The notes beneath the pieces were generated by a model that made no database searches, had not been told where the DNA came from, and saw only the letters and a list, made by a program, of their open reading frames with translations. Shown here one piece after another: positions 12,656 to 25,010 of a DNA stretch of 64,000 nt (within the stretch, counting starts at the first letter, position 1; each line of letters begins with the position of its first letter). The DNA comes from Vicia villosa (Eukaryota; Streptophyta; Magnoliopsida; Fabales; Fabaceae): contig NC_081185.1 of NCBI RefSeq assembly GCF_029867415.1, positions 135,181,753 to 135,245,752 on the forward strand. Direction: 5' to 3'. A program made the translations under genes and the position numbers.

Positions 12656-13233
12656 TAGGGGTGTGCATGGTTGGTTATTTTCAATAACCAAACCATAACC
12701 ATTTTAAAACCATTTAAATGGTTTGAATTTATAACCATAACCACATTTTCTTTTTGGCTTTAAACCACCGGTTTAGTCCGGTTCGAGGGCGAGTTCCCCC
12801 TCCCGATCGTAGTTGCGGGGGATCGAACCGTTGTTCTCCCTACCAAGTACAGCGCCAATCACGATTGGTTACCATAACCACATTTTAATCAAAACAGGTT
12901 ATATAACCGGTTATAAATTTGGTTATGATTATATAACTTATTTTTAAAAAAAAATCACTTTTGAAAAAAAAATTGAAAATTTTTTTTCAAAAAAAAAAAT
13001 TTATTTTGCCAGTTAAAATATTTGGTTTTGGATAATCACCGGATTATAACTGAATCCAAAATAATTTAACCGGTTAATAACCATTTAATTATATCTGGAT
13101 TATATGAATGAATAACCAAACCATTAATAACTAAACTGGTTAATAACCATTCAATTATATCTGGATATTTAAAAGTGGTTTAGATTTGATTATAGAGTTG
13201 GTCATCAAAATCATATATTTTTGCACATCCCTA
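12656..13233. mobile_element. hAT-type MITE with AACCGGTTA-rich core
   Basis: Termini are TAGGGGTGTGCATGG and TTTTTGCACATCCCTA, flanked by a perfect 8-bp duplication ATTAAAAT at 12648-12655 and 13234-13241. The interior is rich in TAACCA, TGGTTA and AACCGGTTA words on both arms. It lies in the transposase remnant of the larger hAT element and itself contains a SINE at 12750-12870. Confidence 0.92.
12750..12870 (-). mobile_element. tRNA-derived SINE nested in the MITE
   Basis: A 121-bp insertion is flanked by a perfect 16-bp direct repeat ACCATAACCACATTTT at 12734-12749 and 12871-12886. On the minus strand it starts AACCAATCGTGATTGGCGC, holds an A-box-like TGGCGCTGTACTTGG and a canonical pol III B box GGTTCGATCCC, and ends in a short A-rich tail (AAAAAG). 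Size, internal promoter and the long variable target duplication are the known marks of a SINE mobilised by LINE machinery. Confidence 0.82.
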
Positions 13234-13623
13234 ATTAAAATAGTCTTGCATTGATTTCAATTGAAAATAATTTTTTGAAGAACCTTCGTTATGAACAAAT
13301 TATTAACGATTTTGCAACATAAAATGCTAAGAGGATGATATTTAAATAATTTTAAAGGATTGATCAATTTTTTTAAAGGAAAAAATACGGGATCAAGAAG
13401 AAGAAGAATAAGTTTCTTTATAGTGGTTTGTGTTTTGATGTAGTATAAACATTGATTCAAAGATCTATATTTCTATTCTTTTTGCATAATGTCAAATAAA
13501 AATGTGTTTTTTATCCAATTATTTATTTTATCCTTATATATTTATTGTCAAAAAATTATAGGGGCACCGCTCTTTTGATTCGCCCAGGGCACCCAAATTC
13601 AAAGGACCGGACCTGGCCCAACG

Positions 13624-13794
13624 TGCGTTGTCCACAGACAATGACATACCCCCATCTTTGTCGGGAAAAAGAAGGCGACCAACCAAGCACGCGGGTATCC
13701 CGTGCTTGGCAAAGGCTAGCCCCCGGGCACGATATGACAAAGCATTCCTATATTTTGGGCCGTAAAAAGCGCCCAAGTCCACAAAAACTAAGAT
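13624..13794. other. GC-richer unidentified segment
   Basis: This stretch contains GTGCGTTGTCCACAGACAAT and a CCCCCGGGCACGATATG segment and is clearly less AT-rich than its neighbours. It continues the sequence interrupted by the hAT element (GGCCCAACG before, GTGCGTTG after). Probably part of an older transposon; no domain or terminus was recognised. Confidence 0.4.
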
Positions 13795-14060
13795 ATTTGG
13801 CAACAACTTTTTCTCAGTGACTTTCAATTTGTTGGCAATAACATACATATAGCAACGACTAATTTTAGTCGTTGTAATAAGTTATTACTTTCCTAACAAT
13901 TTCATTATTGTTGGGAAAAATGGCCTATCACAACAATAAATATTTTTGTTGAAAATAATACAACTTTTTCATATGCATATTGCAACAACTAATATAAATA
14001 TTACAATAAGTTAATTTTTGCAACAATCTCGTTATCGTTGAAAAAAGTTTATTAATTTAT
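13795..14060. repeat. CACTA-like subterminal repeat region (truncated)
   Basis: Repeated GCAACAACT, CAACAAT and GTTGTAATAAG words in both orientations resemble those before the CACTA-type end at 18603. A CACTA terminus is absent on this side, so the left end may have been lost. Linking it to 18603 as one element is an inference. Confidence 0.45.
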
Positions 14061-14707
14061 TGTTTATTTCAGAGTACTTTTATTTTATACATTTGTCTCA
14101 AGGATAATAAACTATATATCAAAAAATAAGAATGTGACTTTAAAAATTATTTTAATTTAATTAGTTTATATTTTTTTTGGAAAAAATTTAATTAGTTTAT
14201 TAAACATTAGTATAATAAGACTTTTTAAATCACAATTTTTAATTAGTAAATTTAATTATTATTGATGTCTTTAAAATTAATTTGATTGGTGCAGCTTGTG
14301 CAAACATAATTAATTAATTTATAGTTATGAAATTAATTGATTCAATTCCTATGATTTTCATTAAAATTATTGTCACTATAACTATAATTGTTTAGGAATT
14401 TATAGAATTAATTTTAATGTAATTGAAGCTATTTAATGTTTTTATTAGAGACCAACAAATCAGCTTTTTACCATTTAACAACGGTGATGGTTTATTTTTT
14501 AGGCATTAAATCAGTATTTATTGTTGAAACAATTTTGCCCAATGAATATCTCTACAATTAAAAGAATGAGAATGTATTATTTTAAAGTTACACGTTTGTT
14601 TGTGTCATTAGAATTTGTCTACAATAAAAAATTTAATTACAAATTTTCAATAAAAATAATTTATACTTATTTTAAATAAAAATTTGAAATTTAGTTCTTG
14701 ACCTATA
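14061..14707. other. AT-rich DNA, nothing recognised
   Basis: No gene or terminus is visible. It may be internal sequence of the proposed CACTA-type element. Confidence 0.5.
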
Positions 14708-14992
14708 CTCCTTCCGTTTCTTTTTAAGTGTCATTTTAACAAAAAAAACTCTTCAACCAAGATAGTGGATTGTTAGAGTTATTTTTCCTATCATACCCTT
14801 ATTTATTTTTCTCTTTTCAAATAAATTCATTCATACATTCTCTTTTTCCAATAACTAATTGAAAAATGTGAGGTGGAGTTATTGAAAAAATAAGGGTATA
14901 ATTGACAAATTATAACACTAAATTATAAAACGACACTTAAATAGAAATAAAAAAATTCTTCTAAAAAGACACTTAAAAAGGAACGGAGGGAG
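14708..14992. mobile_element. Stowaway-type MITE, 285 bp
   Basis: Inverted ends CTCCTTCCGTTTC and GAACGGAGGGAG are flanked by TA on each side (14706-14707 and 14993-14994). The subterminal TTTTTAAGTGTCATTTTA is matched by the complementary GACACTTAAAAAGG at the other end. These are the known marks of Tc1/mariner-type Stowaway MITEs. Confidence 0.9.
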
Positions 14993-15056
14993 TACATGAC
15001 TTATTTTTTAATAATAAATTTTCAATATGTATCAATTTCGTTAATAGATAATTTTA

Positions 15057-15323
15057 GGCTAAATTACAGTTTTGGTCCCCTGTTTTGGTATTTTCACGAT
15101 TTTGGTCCCCCTATTTTCTTTTTAAACAATTTTGGTCCCCCATCCCAATATTGAACCAATTGTTCATGTACTGTTCATGTACGGTCATGTACTGTTCATG
15201 TATGGATCATGCACTGTTTATGAACAAAATTGGGATGGGGAGACTAAAACTGTTTAAAAAGAAAACAGGGGGACCAAAATCGTGAAAATACCAAAACAGG
15301 GGGACTAAAAATGTAATTTAGCC
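15057..15323. mobile_element. Mutator-type MITE, 267 bp hairpin
   Basis: Inverted ends GGCTAAATTACAGTTTTGGT and the complementary ACTAAAAATGTAATTTAGCC are flanked by a perfect 9-bp duplication ATAATTTTA at 15048-15056 and 15324-15332. The two arms, carrying TTTTGGTCCCC and GGGGACCAAAA words, pair along most of their length. The loop carries several TGTTCATGTAC-like words. A transcript would fold into one long hairpin, a plausible source of small RNAs. Confidence 0.92.
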
Positions 15324-16625
15324 ATAATTTTAAAATACAAAAGTGATATTTAAATGCAAATAGAAAATTTTTAAAATTAGTTTCTGAATTAGAAACATTT
15401 CCTTTTAATTTAATGAAAAAAATAAAATAAGGAGGAAAAAAAAAAAACTCTCCACTAACTTGTTATGTTTTCTTTTTGTCTTCTTAAAATGCATAATTTT
15501 TTAAACTACCTTTTATTATGAAACCATCCACCATTTTTCATGGATTTTTTCTCTCCATTTCTTTTGACCTTTTTCTTATTTGATTGTTTCTTATTGTTCT
15601 TGAAGATATGTTAAAGAGGCGATTTGTTTCTACTTTTTCATCAACAAATCTATAAAGGTTTTTCTTTTTATTCTTTTTTTCTCTTTATACTTATGTTATC
15701 ATTTTTCTATTTCTTTCATCAACAAATCTAGAGGTTTTTCTATTCATTCTTTTTTTCTCTTTATACTTATATTATCATTGTTATCTATTTTCAATTCACA
15801 CATTTATGTTACCATCTTTGTATTTTTATTGTAGATTATATTAATTCAACAAAGTCTTGAATGCAAAAGAATAGTGTATTGAGGTTTCTTGCACAAAAGT
15901 AATTGATATGGTCAAAAGACATTATGGAAAGATACAAGTAAGTGTAGTTTATATAAAATCATTATTGTTCATTATATATTTATTTGCTTAGGTTGACAAC
16001 AAATGTTTAATTATTTTATGAGTGGAGTTTGGATCATTTAGGTTGTATGAATAGATAAAGGATTCTTGGTTTTTGGATGAGTGGGATTCAATTTGAGTGT
16101 TGTTCTCTTTAATAGATTCAGGTTCTCTTAATTTATGAATTTTCTATTTTCAGTATTAATTCTATTTAGAATGTTACCAATGAGACTTATGTTATAATTT
16201 TGTTATTAAAAATATACATATTATTAAGTTATAACTCTTAATTGTGTTTGAATTGCAGATCCATCAAATACTCCATAAAAAAAGTTTCAAAGCAAAATTA
16301 TATGAAGATAAATTAATATTCTTACGGAGAAAAATTAATACTATCGTGGGATAGAGTCAATTTTATTTGTTAATTATTTATTTTTTAGGTTTTATTTTTG
16401 TAAGAATTAAATTATTTATTATTGTGTAATTTAGATGTTGAATAAGATAAGTTATGATGATCCATTAATATAATGTTATATTAATTATTTTTATATTTCT
16501 TGTTAATAATGTTATATTAATTATCTTTTATGTTTTTTGTTAAAAAATTGCATTATTAGTATTATGATTTATACTTAAAACTAATTTATTTTTAATAGTT
16601 ACAACAAATAAAAAAATGTGATTCA

Positions 16626-16628
<3 letters not shown>
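15324..16628. other. AT-rich DNA with one local duplication
   Basis: No gene is supported. A segment of about 75 bp containing TCATCAACAAATCTA and TTTTTCTCTTTATACTTAT occurs twice around 15640-15775. It may belong to the interior of the proposed CACTA-type element. Confidence 0.5.

Positions 16629-16716
<88 letters not shown>
16629..16716. repeat. (TA)n microsatellite
   Basis: About 44 TA units directly abutting the left terminus of the long-TIR element. Confidence 0.97.
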
Positions 16717-18250
<1,534 letters not shown>

Positions 18251-18289
18251 TAATCGAAAATATAAATCAAATCAATTATTTTAAAATTT

Positions 18290-18603
18290 GAGAAATAATT
18301 GATATAGCAACAAAGTTGTATGTTCAATAAAAATAATTTATTACAACCACTTTAGATATCAAAAAATATATATTTTTGCAACAACTATAGTCATCGTGAT
18401 ATGTCTAATAAGACAACAATATTTTGTTGTTGTAAAAACAATAGTTACGACAGCGACATTGAATATTGTTGCAAAACATTTCGCAACACTTATACCAACG
18501 ACATGCAACGAAAATGTTTTTGCTGCAAAAAATACATTTTGCAACAATTTTGTATCTTTCTCAACAACTTTTGTGGTTGCAAAAACTCAATTTTCTTGTA
18601 GTG
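18290..18603. mobile_element. CACTA-type transposon right terminus
   Basis: The segment ends TTTTCTTGTAGTG, the complement of CACTACAAGAAAA, a standard terminus of plant CACTA (CMC) transposons. Before it are many GCAACAA, TTGCAAC and AACGACA words in both orientations, as expected for CACTA subterminal repeats. No transposase sequence was found in the preceding 5 kb, so this is the end of a non-autonomous or deleted element. Confidence 0.75.
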
Positions 18604-18836
18604 GGGACCCAATCCAGTCCACGAAGACTGTTATAAATAGCTCTCTATCCCTAGAGGGCAAGGTAACTTTCTCTCTCATCTAAAAACCTGATACTTTCTG
18701 TTGTACCTTCTTGGTCCTTCATTGACTTTGGCATCAGAGTGCTTTGCAGGTACAACCCCATTTTTTCTCTCAACCATCACCGAAGATCAAGCCTACTGTT
18801 GTTGGCCACCTGTTTGACCAGAAAGAACAGTGGCGT
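18604..18836 (+). mobile_element. Tat-type LTR end and leader (copy 1)
   Basis: The sequence starts abruptly after the CACTA end and contains a TATA-like TTATAAATAGC, then a leader of about 134 bp (18700-18836) that recurs at 20103-20236. The repeated block includes TTGGCATCAGAGTGC and GTTGGCCACCTGTT. After the second copy comes GTCGTCTGTGGGAACG, a phrase common at the primer-binding region of plant Tat-lineage Ty3/gypsy elements. The leader is therefore a tandem doublet, interrupted by a solo LTR. Confidence 0.55.
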
Positions 18837-20068
18837 TGTGTTAGTTACCAAATCGTGTTAATATTTAGGGTAATTTTTGGTAACTTTCAAGTCTTTTTGT
18901 GTAAAGTATTAGTGTTTCATTTTCATTTGGTATATATATATTCGCATATTTATTTTATCGTCGAATAGTTCTTATCTATGCATTTTTTGTTGAGATTTGT
19001 AGTTTTGTTGGATAGATGAAAGCTTGAATCATGGAAAATGATTAGAAGACATTTCAAGACCAAAAGCTAGGAATTCTGGAAAAAAGGTACCGCGCTAAGC
19101 ACGGTAGTATCGTGCTAAGCGCAGTTTTGAGGAAAAGATGGAAGTTCTGGAAGAAACTTCTGCGCTATGCCTGGTCTAGAGCCCGCTTAGCGCGGTTGGG
19201 CGGTTTAGATTTTTTGGGATAACGCGCTTAGCCGACTTCATGGCGCTAAGCGCGATCTTCGTTTTTCTGTTTTTCTATTTAAGGAACAAAACATAAATTG
19301 TGTTAGGTTACATCAGTTTGAGAGCTAAGAAACCCTAATTTCAGTATTTCAACATAGAATCGAAAAATCAGGGCATTGATCGTCGAGAAATTACCGTTGA
19401 TGCTTGTTATTCTTCCTTCCTTCCTTCTTGTGCAAGCTACCATGTCAATGGATAGCTAAACACTTTTGGTGTCAAGGCTTTGATGTAATCTTCCTTACCT
19501 TTTATATGTTTTTCTTATGAATATTGTGTATGAACAAGTTATTAATCAATATAAATGATCTAGTTTGTTTATTCTTGAATTTCTATGGTTTAAATGTTTG
19601 TGAAATACAATATTTCAATCTTGATCTAACTCTATCATCTATCAAACATTAAGTCTAGATATAGAATTAATGGTTGTTAATCACTTTGTATCGGTTTATA
19701 AATGTTATTTGTATTGTTCAATCGGTTGAGAAATCGTTGGTTGAACAATAAGGTAAATCTTGCTATTGCATTGCGGAAACGAGCGGTATAGACGAACGAT
19801 ACGTGAAGTATTGGTTGATAACGAATTCATACGCATGTTTGTAGGAAGACATACAATTTTAGGTCGATTTGATCAAGTCTTGATACTTTTCTTTAAACTT
19901 AGAACTTTCCTCATTTTAATCTTTGCTACTAAATTTGTGAATAATCTTTTACCAAACCAAACCCAAAGTAACTTTAACTCAAGACAACATAAACTATAGA
20001 ACGGTGGTGATATCACACTAATCCCTGTGGAAACGATAAACTAAAAGTACTCCAATATACTTTCAACA
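18837..20068 (+). mobile_element. Solo LTR, 1.23 kb, with CGCGCTTAGCGCG palindromes
   Basis: It begins TGTGTTAGTTACC and ends ACTTTCAACA. Near the end it carries ATCCCTGTGGAAACGATA, typical of the 3' part of gypsy LTRs of the Athila/Tat type. It interrupts a leader whose uninterrupted copy at 20236 reads GTGGCGTCGTCTG. Only CGT is clearly duplicated at the junctions, so the target duplication is short or mutated. Between 19088 and 19262 lie six variants of a palindrome built on GCGCTTAGCGC. Confidence 0.65.
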
Positions 20069-20835
20069 CGTCGTCTGTGGGAACACTGCTAGCTTCCTCG
20101 TCACTTTCTGTTGTACCTTCTTGCTCCTTCATTGACTTTGGCATCAGAGTGCCTTGCAGGTGCAACCCTTTTTTTTCTCTCAACCGTCAGCGAAGATCAA
20201 GCCTACCGTTGTTGGCCACCTGTTCGACCAGAAAGAACTGTGGCGTCGTCTGTGGGAACGCTGCTAGCTTCCCCGTTCCTCTTTCTTAAACCTTCTCGAC
20301 CGCTTCTTGCGTCATCAAGAACTCAGGAGCCAAAAGCTCTCACTCTCCACCCATGATCCCGTGCTTACGGGAAATAATGACGTTGGATCCATCATACCTC
20401 CCAACGCCACCATTTCCCATCCGCGTGATGGTCACACAGTTTCTCCTTCCCCAAAAGACGGCCAAGACAATGCCACCTTCAATTACGGAGACCAGGGGAA
20501 AAGATCATCAAGAAACTCTTCTTGAGAACCCTTTATTGGCAACAGAATCAACCCCCGCTGATGCCACTATGTCTGCCATTTTCGCCGCCCTAAATCAGAC
20601 TAACACCCTGATTCGACATCAAAATGATTGGATTGGGGCATTAGAACAGCAGCACCGCGCCAAGACTCCTCCTCGCATACATCAGCGACTCGACCATGAC
20701 ACTATGGCGACCAAGAAACGCTACCATTCCCCTTCAAGGAGGGACCAGCCTTCTTCTCTCGCGAAAAGGAACAAAGAAGATCACGGCGTGGATGTTATCA
20801 ATAAAAGTAATCACATGAAGTGTCATTGAGTAAAC
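20069..20835 (+). pseudogene. Tat-lineage gypsy leader and 5' gag fragment
   Basis: The second leader copy (20103-20236) is followed by sequence whose translation, in two frames linked by a shift, gives GNNDVGSIIPPNATISHP, then ATMSAIFAALNQTNTLI, DWIGALEQQHRAK and KRYHSPSRRDQPS. A short MSAIFAALNQ-type segment followed by a charged, Gln-rich stretch is typical of the start of gag in plant Tat-lineage Ty3/gypsy elements. It stops near 20829 and no capsid, protease or polymerase follows. The fragment is GC-richer than its surroundings. It is non-functional. Confidence 0.6.
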
Positions 20836-20940
20836 TTTGATATTATGTAATGAAAAATAATGTCGAATATTGAAGAGATGAATTTATACCATTATGGTAG
20901 AGGAGTTAGGAATGAAGAAAATTATTTTTATGATTATTAT
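20836..20940 (-). mobile_element. Piece of copia-type LTR left of the Ogre insertion
   Basis: About 100 AT-rich bases lie between the gag fragment and the Ogre-type 5' LTR. The bases right of the Ogre insertion (32783 on) continue the same ATT-rich DNA, so the Ogre-type element appears to have landed in it. Assignment to the LTR of the minus-strand copia remnant at 33555-34415 is tentative. Confidence 0.35.
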
Positions 20941-21032
20941 TGTCATACCCCAAAATTTGCCCGATCAAATCTACGTCTACTCATCCATTCAGGTTGAAAA
21001 TTAAGAGTCATGGGGTTTGACATTTCTATTGT

Positions 21033-21036
<4 letters not shown>

Positions 21037-21112
<76 letters not shown>
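21037..21112. repeat. (CT)n microsatellite in the 5' LTR
   Basis: About 38 CT units; the same position in the 3' LTR has only a short run (about 30408-30420). The Arg-Glu repeat frame across it is an artefact. Confidence 0.97.
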
Positions 21113-21115
<3 letters not shown>

Positions 21116-22796
21116 AAATTAGGTCGAGTTAAAATAAGGGTGTGAGTAGCAGGTGTTTTGGGATCTAAATATTGGACCCAATCATTACAAGGTTTTGTCA
21201 TTTTTGCTTTTTACTAACATTTCTTTCGATTATTATTTTATCATGACTAACCATTAGCATTTAACATTATTAATTTTTTTTAGGATTTTTCTAATTAACT
21301 TTTATTAACATTATTATTATTATTATTATTAGGTAGAATTAGGACTAATTAGGTTTTTATTTCTTAGGTTTGATATAATATTAGGATTATTAGTAGTATT
21401 TAAATATTATTATAATTAGGATTTTTATAGCTTTTTTAAATTAATTGGGCAATAGGCCCATTAGGTGTAGAAAAACCTAATTTGGCTAATATAAAAAGGG
21501 TTGATTTTAACAAGTAGGGGAGGCCGTTTTCTATTCCCGGTATATTCTCACCCGAGGCCAATTTTCACAAAAAAATCCTTTTTCCAGTCTCAAAACTCTC
21601 TCTCTTCGTCACGTACCATACACTAATAATTTCATATTCATTTGACATACTAACTCATAGTCTTTTAGCCTTGTCCACACACATGTATAGAAATCCACCA
21701 CTTTTCAAAACAGTTTTTTCTAACAATAACATAAAAAAAAAAACCCTTACAAATCATCACCAATCTTTCACCTTTTTCTTAAAACTTTCAAACCATACAC
21801 AACCTGTAAACTATATCATCACCGCCTAAACATAACAAAATTTCAAATAAACCATAGCCAATGTTCAGTACAACATGTAAATTAGAATACAAAGTAGGAA
21901 TATTGGCTTGAGCTTTTTGTCAAACAGGTGGTGAGTCGGATGCAATACCGACAACAGAATCGACATAATAAAGTGACGGCAATGCATAATCAAAAAGAGA
22001 TCAGATCGCACACACCCACGTTGCAAACTCACGACTACGGACTATCGGCAAGCAGGCCTCTTGCGACGATCTGCTCGCGCACCGCCACCGCCGCGAGTCA
22101 CCTCTCCCCGGCTACACGGAATCGCGGTTTGTTTACTCCTTTTCCGTTGTAATTGTTTTTGTTGCTTGTTGTTTACTTACGATTCAGAAATTGTGTCTAT
22201 TGTTAATTGGTATGAATATGAAACATAGGAATTGGGTTGTTTTGGTTCTGGATTGTGAGAGATAGAAACAAGAGAGTACGGTTGAATGTGGGTCTACTTT
22301 CATGTACAACGCTTTCATCTGTTGCTTTTGTTTCCAATTACTTGTTTATAATTTTTATTTTATATTATATGGTGGACATGTGTCCACATTTCATTGGGAA
22401 ACGGCATATATATATATATTTTTTTTACTTTGAACAAGTCAGTAACATTATAATAATTGATTCTTACATGAATCTTAAAGAAAAAAAAGGGAGGATTAGG
22501 AAAATTAGAACAAGGGACGGACGTCCCATATGTTTTTTTTTTTGTTTTTTTACTCTTTTATTTCAAATTAGTATTAGTTCTTTTTTTTTTTTACAAATTT
22601 TAGTTTTAATAGAAATACTAAAAACACTAACAATACTAACAATAAAATACATCCTTTTTAAAATAAAACAAATAAATTAATATATTGATATTAATTCTTG
22701 ATTAATTTATCAATTTTCTCTTCGATCCGATTATATCTAATAGTCGCATTGGTGAGAAATAAAATAATAAAATACATATATTTTGCTAAATGGTTG

Positions 22797-22991
22797 TAAC
22801 CATCTTATTGGTTATGATGATTAGCATTTCTTATCAATTCGTTATTATTTGTAATCGAATTCATTGATTATGAGGAGTAACGATAATTAAAATACATTCA
22901 TTTGCTATTCGTGGTAATCGAATCTATCGATTATAGTGGTTAGCAATCCTCCCTTCAATCCGTTAGCCGTGGTAATCAAACCTATTGATTA
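22797..22991 (+). repeat. Hairpin-forming repeats in the LTR
   Basis: Four short inverted repeats are spaced about 60 bp apart: TAACCATCTTATTGGTTA (22797), TAATCGAATTCATTGATTA (22852), TAATCGAATCTATCGATTA (22915) and TAATCAAACCTATTGATTA (22973). The last three share a 5-base loop and a 7-bp stem. Pairing is preserved although stem bases differ, with one G-T wobble form. The same set occurs in the 3' LTR at 32112-32306. Confidence 0.7.
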
Positions 22992-23359
22992 TCGTAACTA
23001 ATGGTAACAAATTAAAATCAGGGTTGTACGCCCAAATCCTAAAACACTTCCCAAATCTAAAAACATTCAAAACATTTCAAATCAAACTACGGATTTTCAT
23101 CCTTATTCAAAACTACGATAGGCCATTCAAAAAGCCTTCAAACCATCCCAAATCAAATTCTAATCCTAAGGGCGTACAACCCTTCCCCGAACTACGTTGA
23201 CTCTGATTCTCCCTAAGGAGATACGTAGGGTGCCTAACACCTTCCCTCGACCTGAATATAGTATCTTACCCTGATCTCTATACTGCGTAGGGTTTCCTAT
23301 TCGCCCTTCAGAATAGGTGGCGACTCTCTAAGTTTAAATTTTAGGCAGGTTGCTACAGC

Positions 23360-23377
23360 TGGCGACTCTGCTGGGGA
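23360..23377 (+). promoter_or_regulatory. Primer-binding site of the Ogre-type element
   Basis: TGGCGACTCTGCTGGGGA starts two bases after the 5' LTR. From what is known of Ogre elements I expect pairing with a tRNA-Arg 3' end; I could not align it to a tRNA here. Confidence 0.65.
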
Positions 23378-24240
23378 ACACTTAATGGTAATTACTATGC
23401 TCCTATAGGTTTTGGCAGGGTTTAGGTTTGGCAAACTTTTAGGGTTTGACCAATTTGCCATTTTTAGGGTTTGGCTAACTCGCCAATTTTAGGGTTTATT
23501 TTTTATATAAATATTTAAATTTTTATTTATTTATTTATTTATAAATACATTTATTTCACCTCAATTTAAATTAATATTTTATTTAAATATTTGTTCTACT
23601 GCATTGTTATAAGCGGCCGGAATCCAAGCGGCGGGACTTCGAGGTTAGTTTGTTTTTAAATATTCAAATTTAAATTCATTTGTTTATTTATCTACATCTA
23701 TTTACAGTAATTTTATTTATTTATTTTATTATAATTTAAATAAATACTGCTTTGGTTGCTTATATACAATTGCTGCTTTTTATATTGTCGGGATATTATA
23801 AATTATTTGTTTAAACCCTAAGTGTGGGAGTTAACCTTGAGATCAATAGGGGAGTATGAATCTCCTACGAGTCTCATTGATAACTCCACTCGGAGTGGGT
23901 TGAGTATTCGGAAATGTCCAAAACGAGGCTTGACTTTGTTGAGGGCAGGACTGGATACTTGGCTGATCTCTCCGAGAACCTACCCCAAAAATTCGAAACT
24001 CATGGATAAAATGAGTTTTTCTAAAATCCGAAGAGACAAAAAGTCTCGGAGGCTACGAACGACCCCATGAGACCTTCTAGAACACTCCCAAAAAAAAAGG
24101 GTAGGCTCCCTAGAGCCGCTACGTCGAACCTATGAACCTAGGACTTTTGTGCTGCTGTTCTCTTCATATGTTTGCAATTTATATACTTCGAATGTCCATG
24201 TGTTTCGATTTTGCAGGTATCCCCACGTGGTCCCTAGCAT
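23378..24240 (+). other. Leader region of the Ogre-type element
   Basis: No reading frame of note; the 82-codon frame at 23822-24070 matches nothing I know. Short repeats of AGGGTTTGGC-like words lie at 23410-23490. By position it is untranslated leader or remains of the first Ogre reading frame. Confidence 0.5.
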
Positions 24241-25010
24241 GTAGGGACTCTAATTTCTAAAGATCATGTCTTTCCCACGAAGGACATCACCATCTATGCA
24301 TCGCTTAGCCTGTAGAGATTTTATTTTTATATCCTCGTATTCTTGCAAATACGTGTCCTTCCCACGAAGGACATCTTCGCTTACGCACGTCGATTGGCTT
24401 CTCGATAGCCATGAGACTAAGTGACTGTCATGAACAGTCACTCCGCGCCCGCACCTACGCATCCCCTAGCCTGTGGGGATTTTATTTTTATATCCTTGTA
24501 TTCTTACAACTACGCGTCCTTCCCACGAAGGATATTTCCATTAACGCACGTCAATTGGCCTCTCGATGGCCATGCGATTCGGTGATTGTCGTGAACGGTC
24601 ACCCCGTGCTTGCTACTACGTACTCTCTAGTATATAGGGATTTTTTGTTACATCCACGTGTTTTCACAATGACGCGTCCTTCCCCGAAGGACAACTTCAC
24701 TAGCATGCGTTCGATTGGCCTCTCGATGGCTATGAAATCTAGTGACTGTCCTGAACGGCCACTCCATGCTTATTCCCGCGCACCCTCTAACTTGTAGGGT
24801 TTGGATCTCCATTTACACATCACATCCCTAGCCTGTAGGGATTTCTCTTCGTCCATATCGTCCTTAGATAGGTTGTGTTCCGCATAGGGAACCTTCCCAC
24901 GAGGGACAAATTCATTGGTACACGTTGATTGGCCTCTCGATGGCCTTGAGATTTAGTGACTGTCTTGAACGGTCACTAGCCGCTATCTTCTGCATACTCT
25001 CGAATCCAAG
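24241..25010 (+). repeat. Degenerate tandem array in the Ogre interior
   Basis: Five copies of a unit of roughly 160-210 bp. Markers are CCTTCCCACGAAGGACA (24270, 24358, 24518, 24678, 24890, with variants), GGCCTCTCGATGGCC and GTGACTGTCATGAACGGTCAC. Several markers are themselves inverted repeats: TCCCACGAAGGA is a near-palindrome, and GTGACTG with its partner CGGTCAC can pair. No protein is encoded across copies. Confidence 0.75.

Larger units (their letters stand above)
11885..13340 (+). pseudogene. hAT transposase remnant (ZMYM1-like, C-terminal part)
   Basis: Recognisable pieces run in order: ENFEFLVAMIIW and SKSLQNKKDMYIDVA before 12027, YLKKYRETGF and AEKIENEIETE (12030-12110), YFLYIVYQTIGSLDRRFEQ (12230-12290), an LF-ELKVIREVL segment (12430-12470), and the hATC-type dimerisation region with LTIYISVASVEK (12560-12600). 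The sequence resumes beyond the nested MITE at 13234 with SIENNFL and INDFAT. Several frameshifts and stops are present, and the MITE splits the C-terminal region. It cannot encode a working transposase. Known relatives are plant proteins annotated as zinc finger MYM-type protein 1-like. Confidence 0.8.
11487..13615 (+). mobile_element. hAT element, 2.1 kb, ZMYM1-like type
   Basis: The ends are CAGGGGTGGCCTTGAG at the left and, read inward from the right, CAGGTCCGGTCC. Both subterminal regions contain the word CCCAGGGCACC. The element is flanked by a perfect 8-bp target duplication GCCCAACG at 11479-11486 and 13616-13623. Inside is a decayed transposase of the zinc-finger-MYM-like hAT type in the plus orientation, and a nested MITE at 12656-13233. 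The TA array at 11680-11740 also lies inside. Confidence 0.88.
20941..23357 (+). repeat. 5' LTR of the Ogre-type element
   Basis: 2417 bp. It differs from the 3' LTR mainly by a (CT)n expansion near 21037-21112, small slippage changes, and the loss of about 108 bp near 23228 that the 3' LTR keeps at about 32545-32652. Outside these it appears nearly identical, so the insertion is fairly young. Hairpin-forming repeats lie at 22797-22991. A GC-rich patch at 22010-22125, with short 74- to 111-codon frames, shows no known domain. Confidence 0.9.

Noticed and set aside
12780..12870. Possible tRNA gene because of a perfect B box
   Set aside because: No cloverleaf could be drawn, and the 16-bp target duplication and A tail show a tRNA-derived SINE.
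13534..13848. Overlapping 91- and 104-codon frames on opposite strands
   Set aside because: They cross the right terminus of the hAT element and its target duplication, so they mix unrelated DNA.
18359..18683. Cys/Asn-rich frames on both strands
   Set aside because: They translate CACTA subterminal GCAACAA repeats.
21001..21201. Arg-Glu repeat protein on the minus strand
   Set aside because: Translation of the CT microsatellite inside the Ogre-type LTR; the homologous 3' LTR lacks it.
22237..22680. 147-codon frame in the 5' LTR (and 31542-31886 in the 3' LTR)
   Set aside because: AT-rich low-complexity LTR sequence; the two LTR copies differ by TA slippage and the products show no domain.
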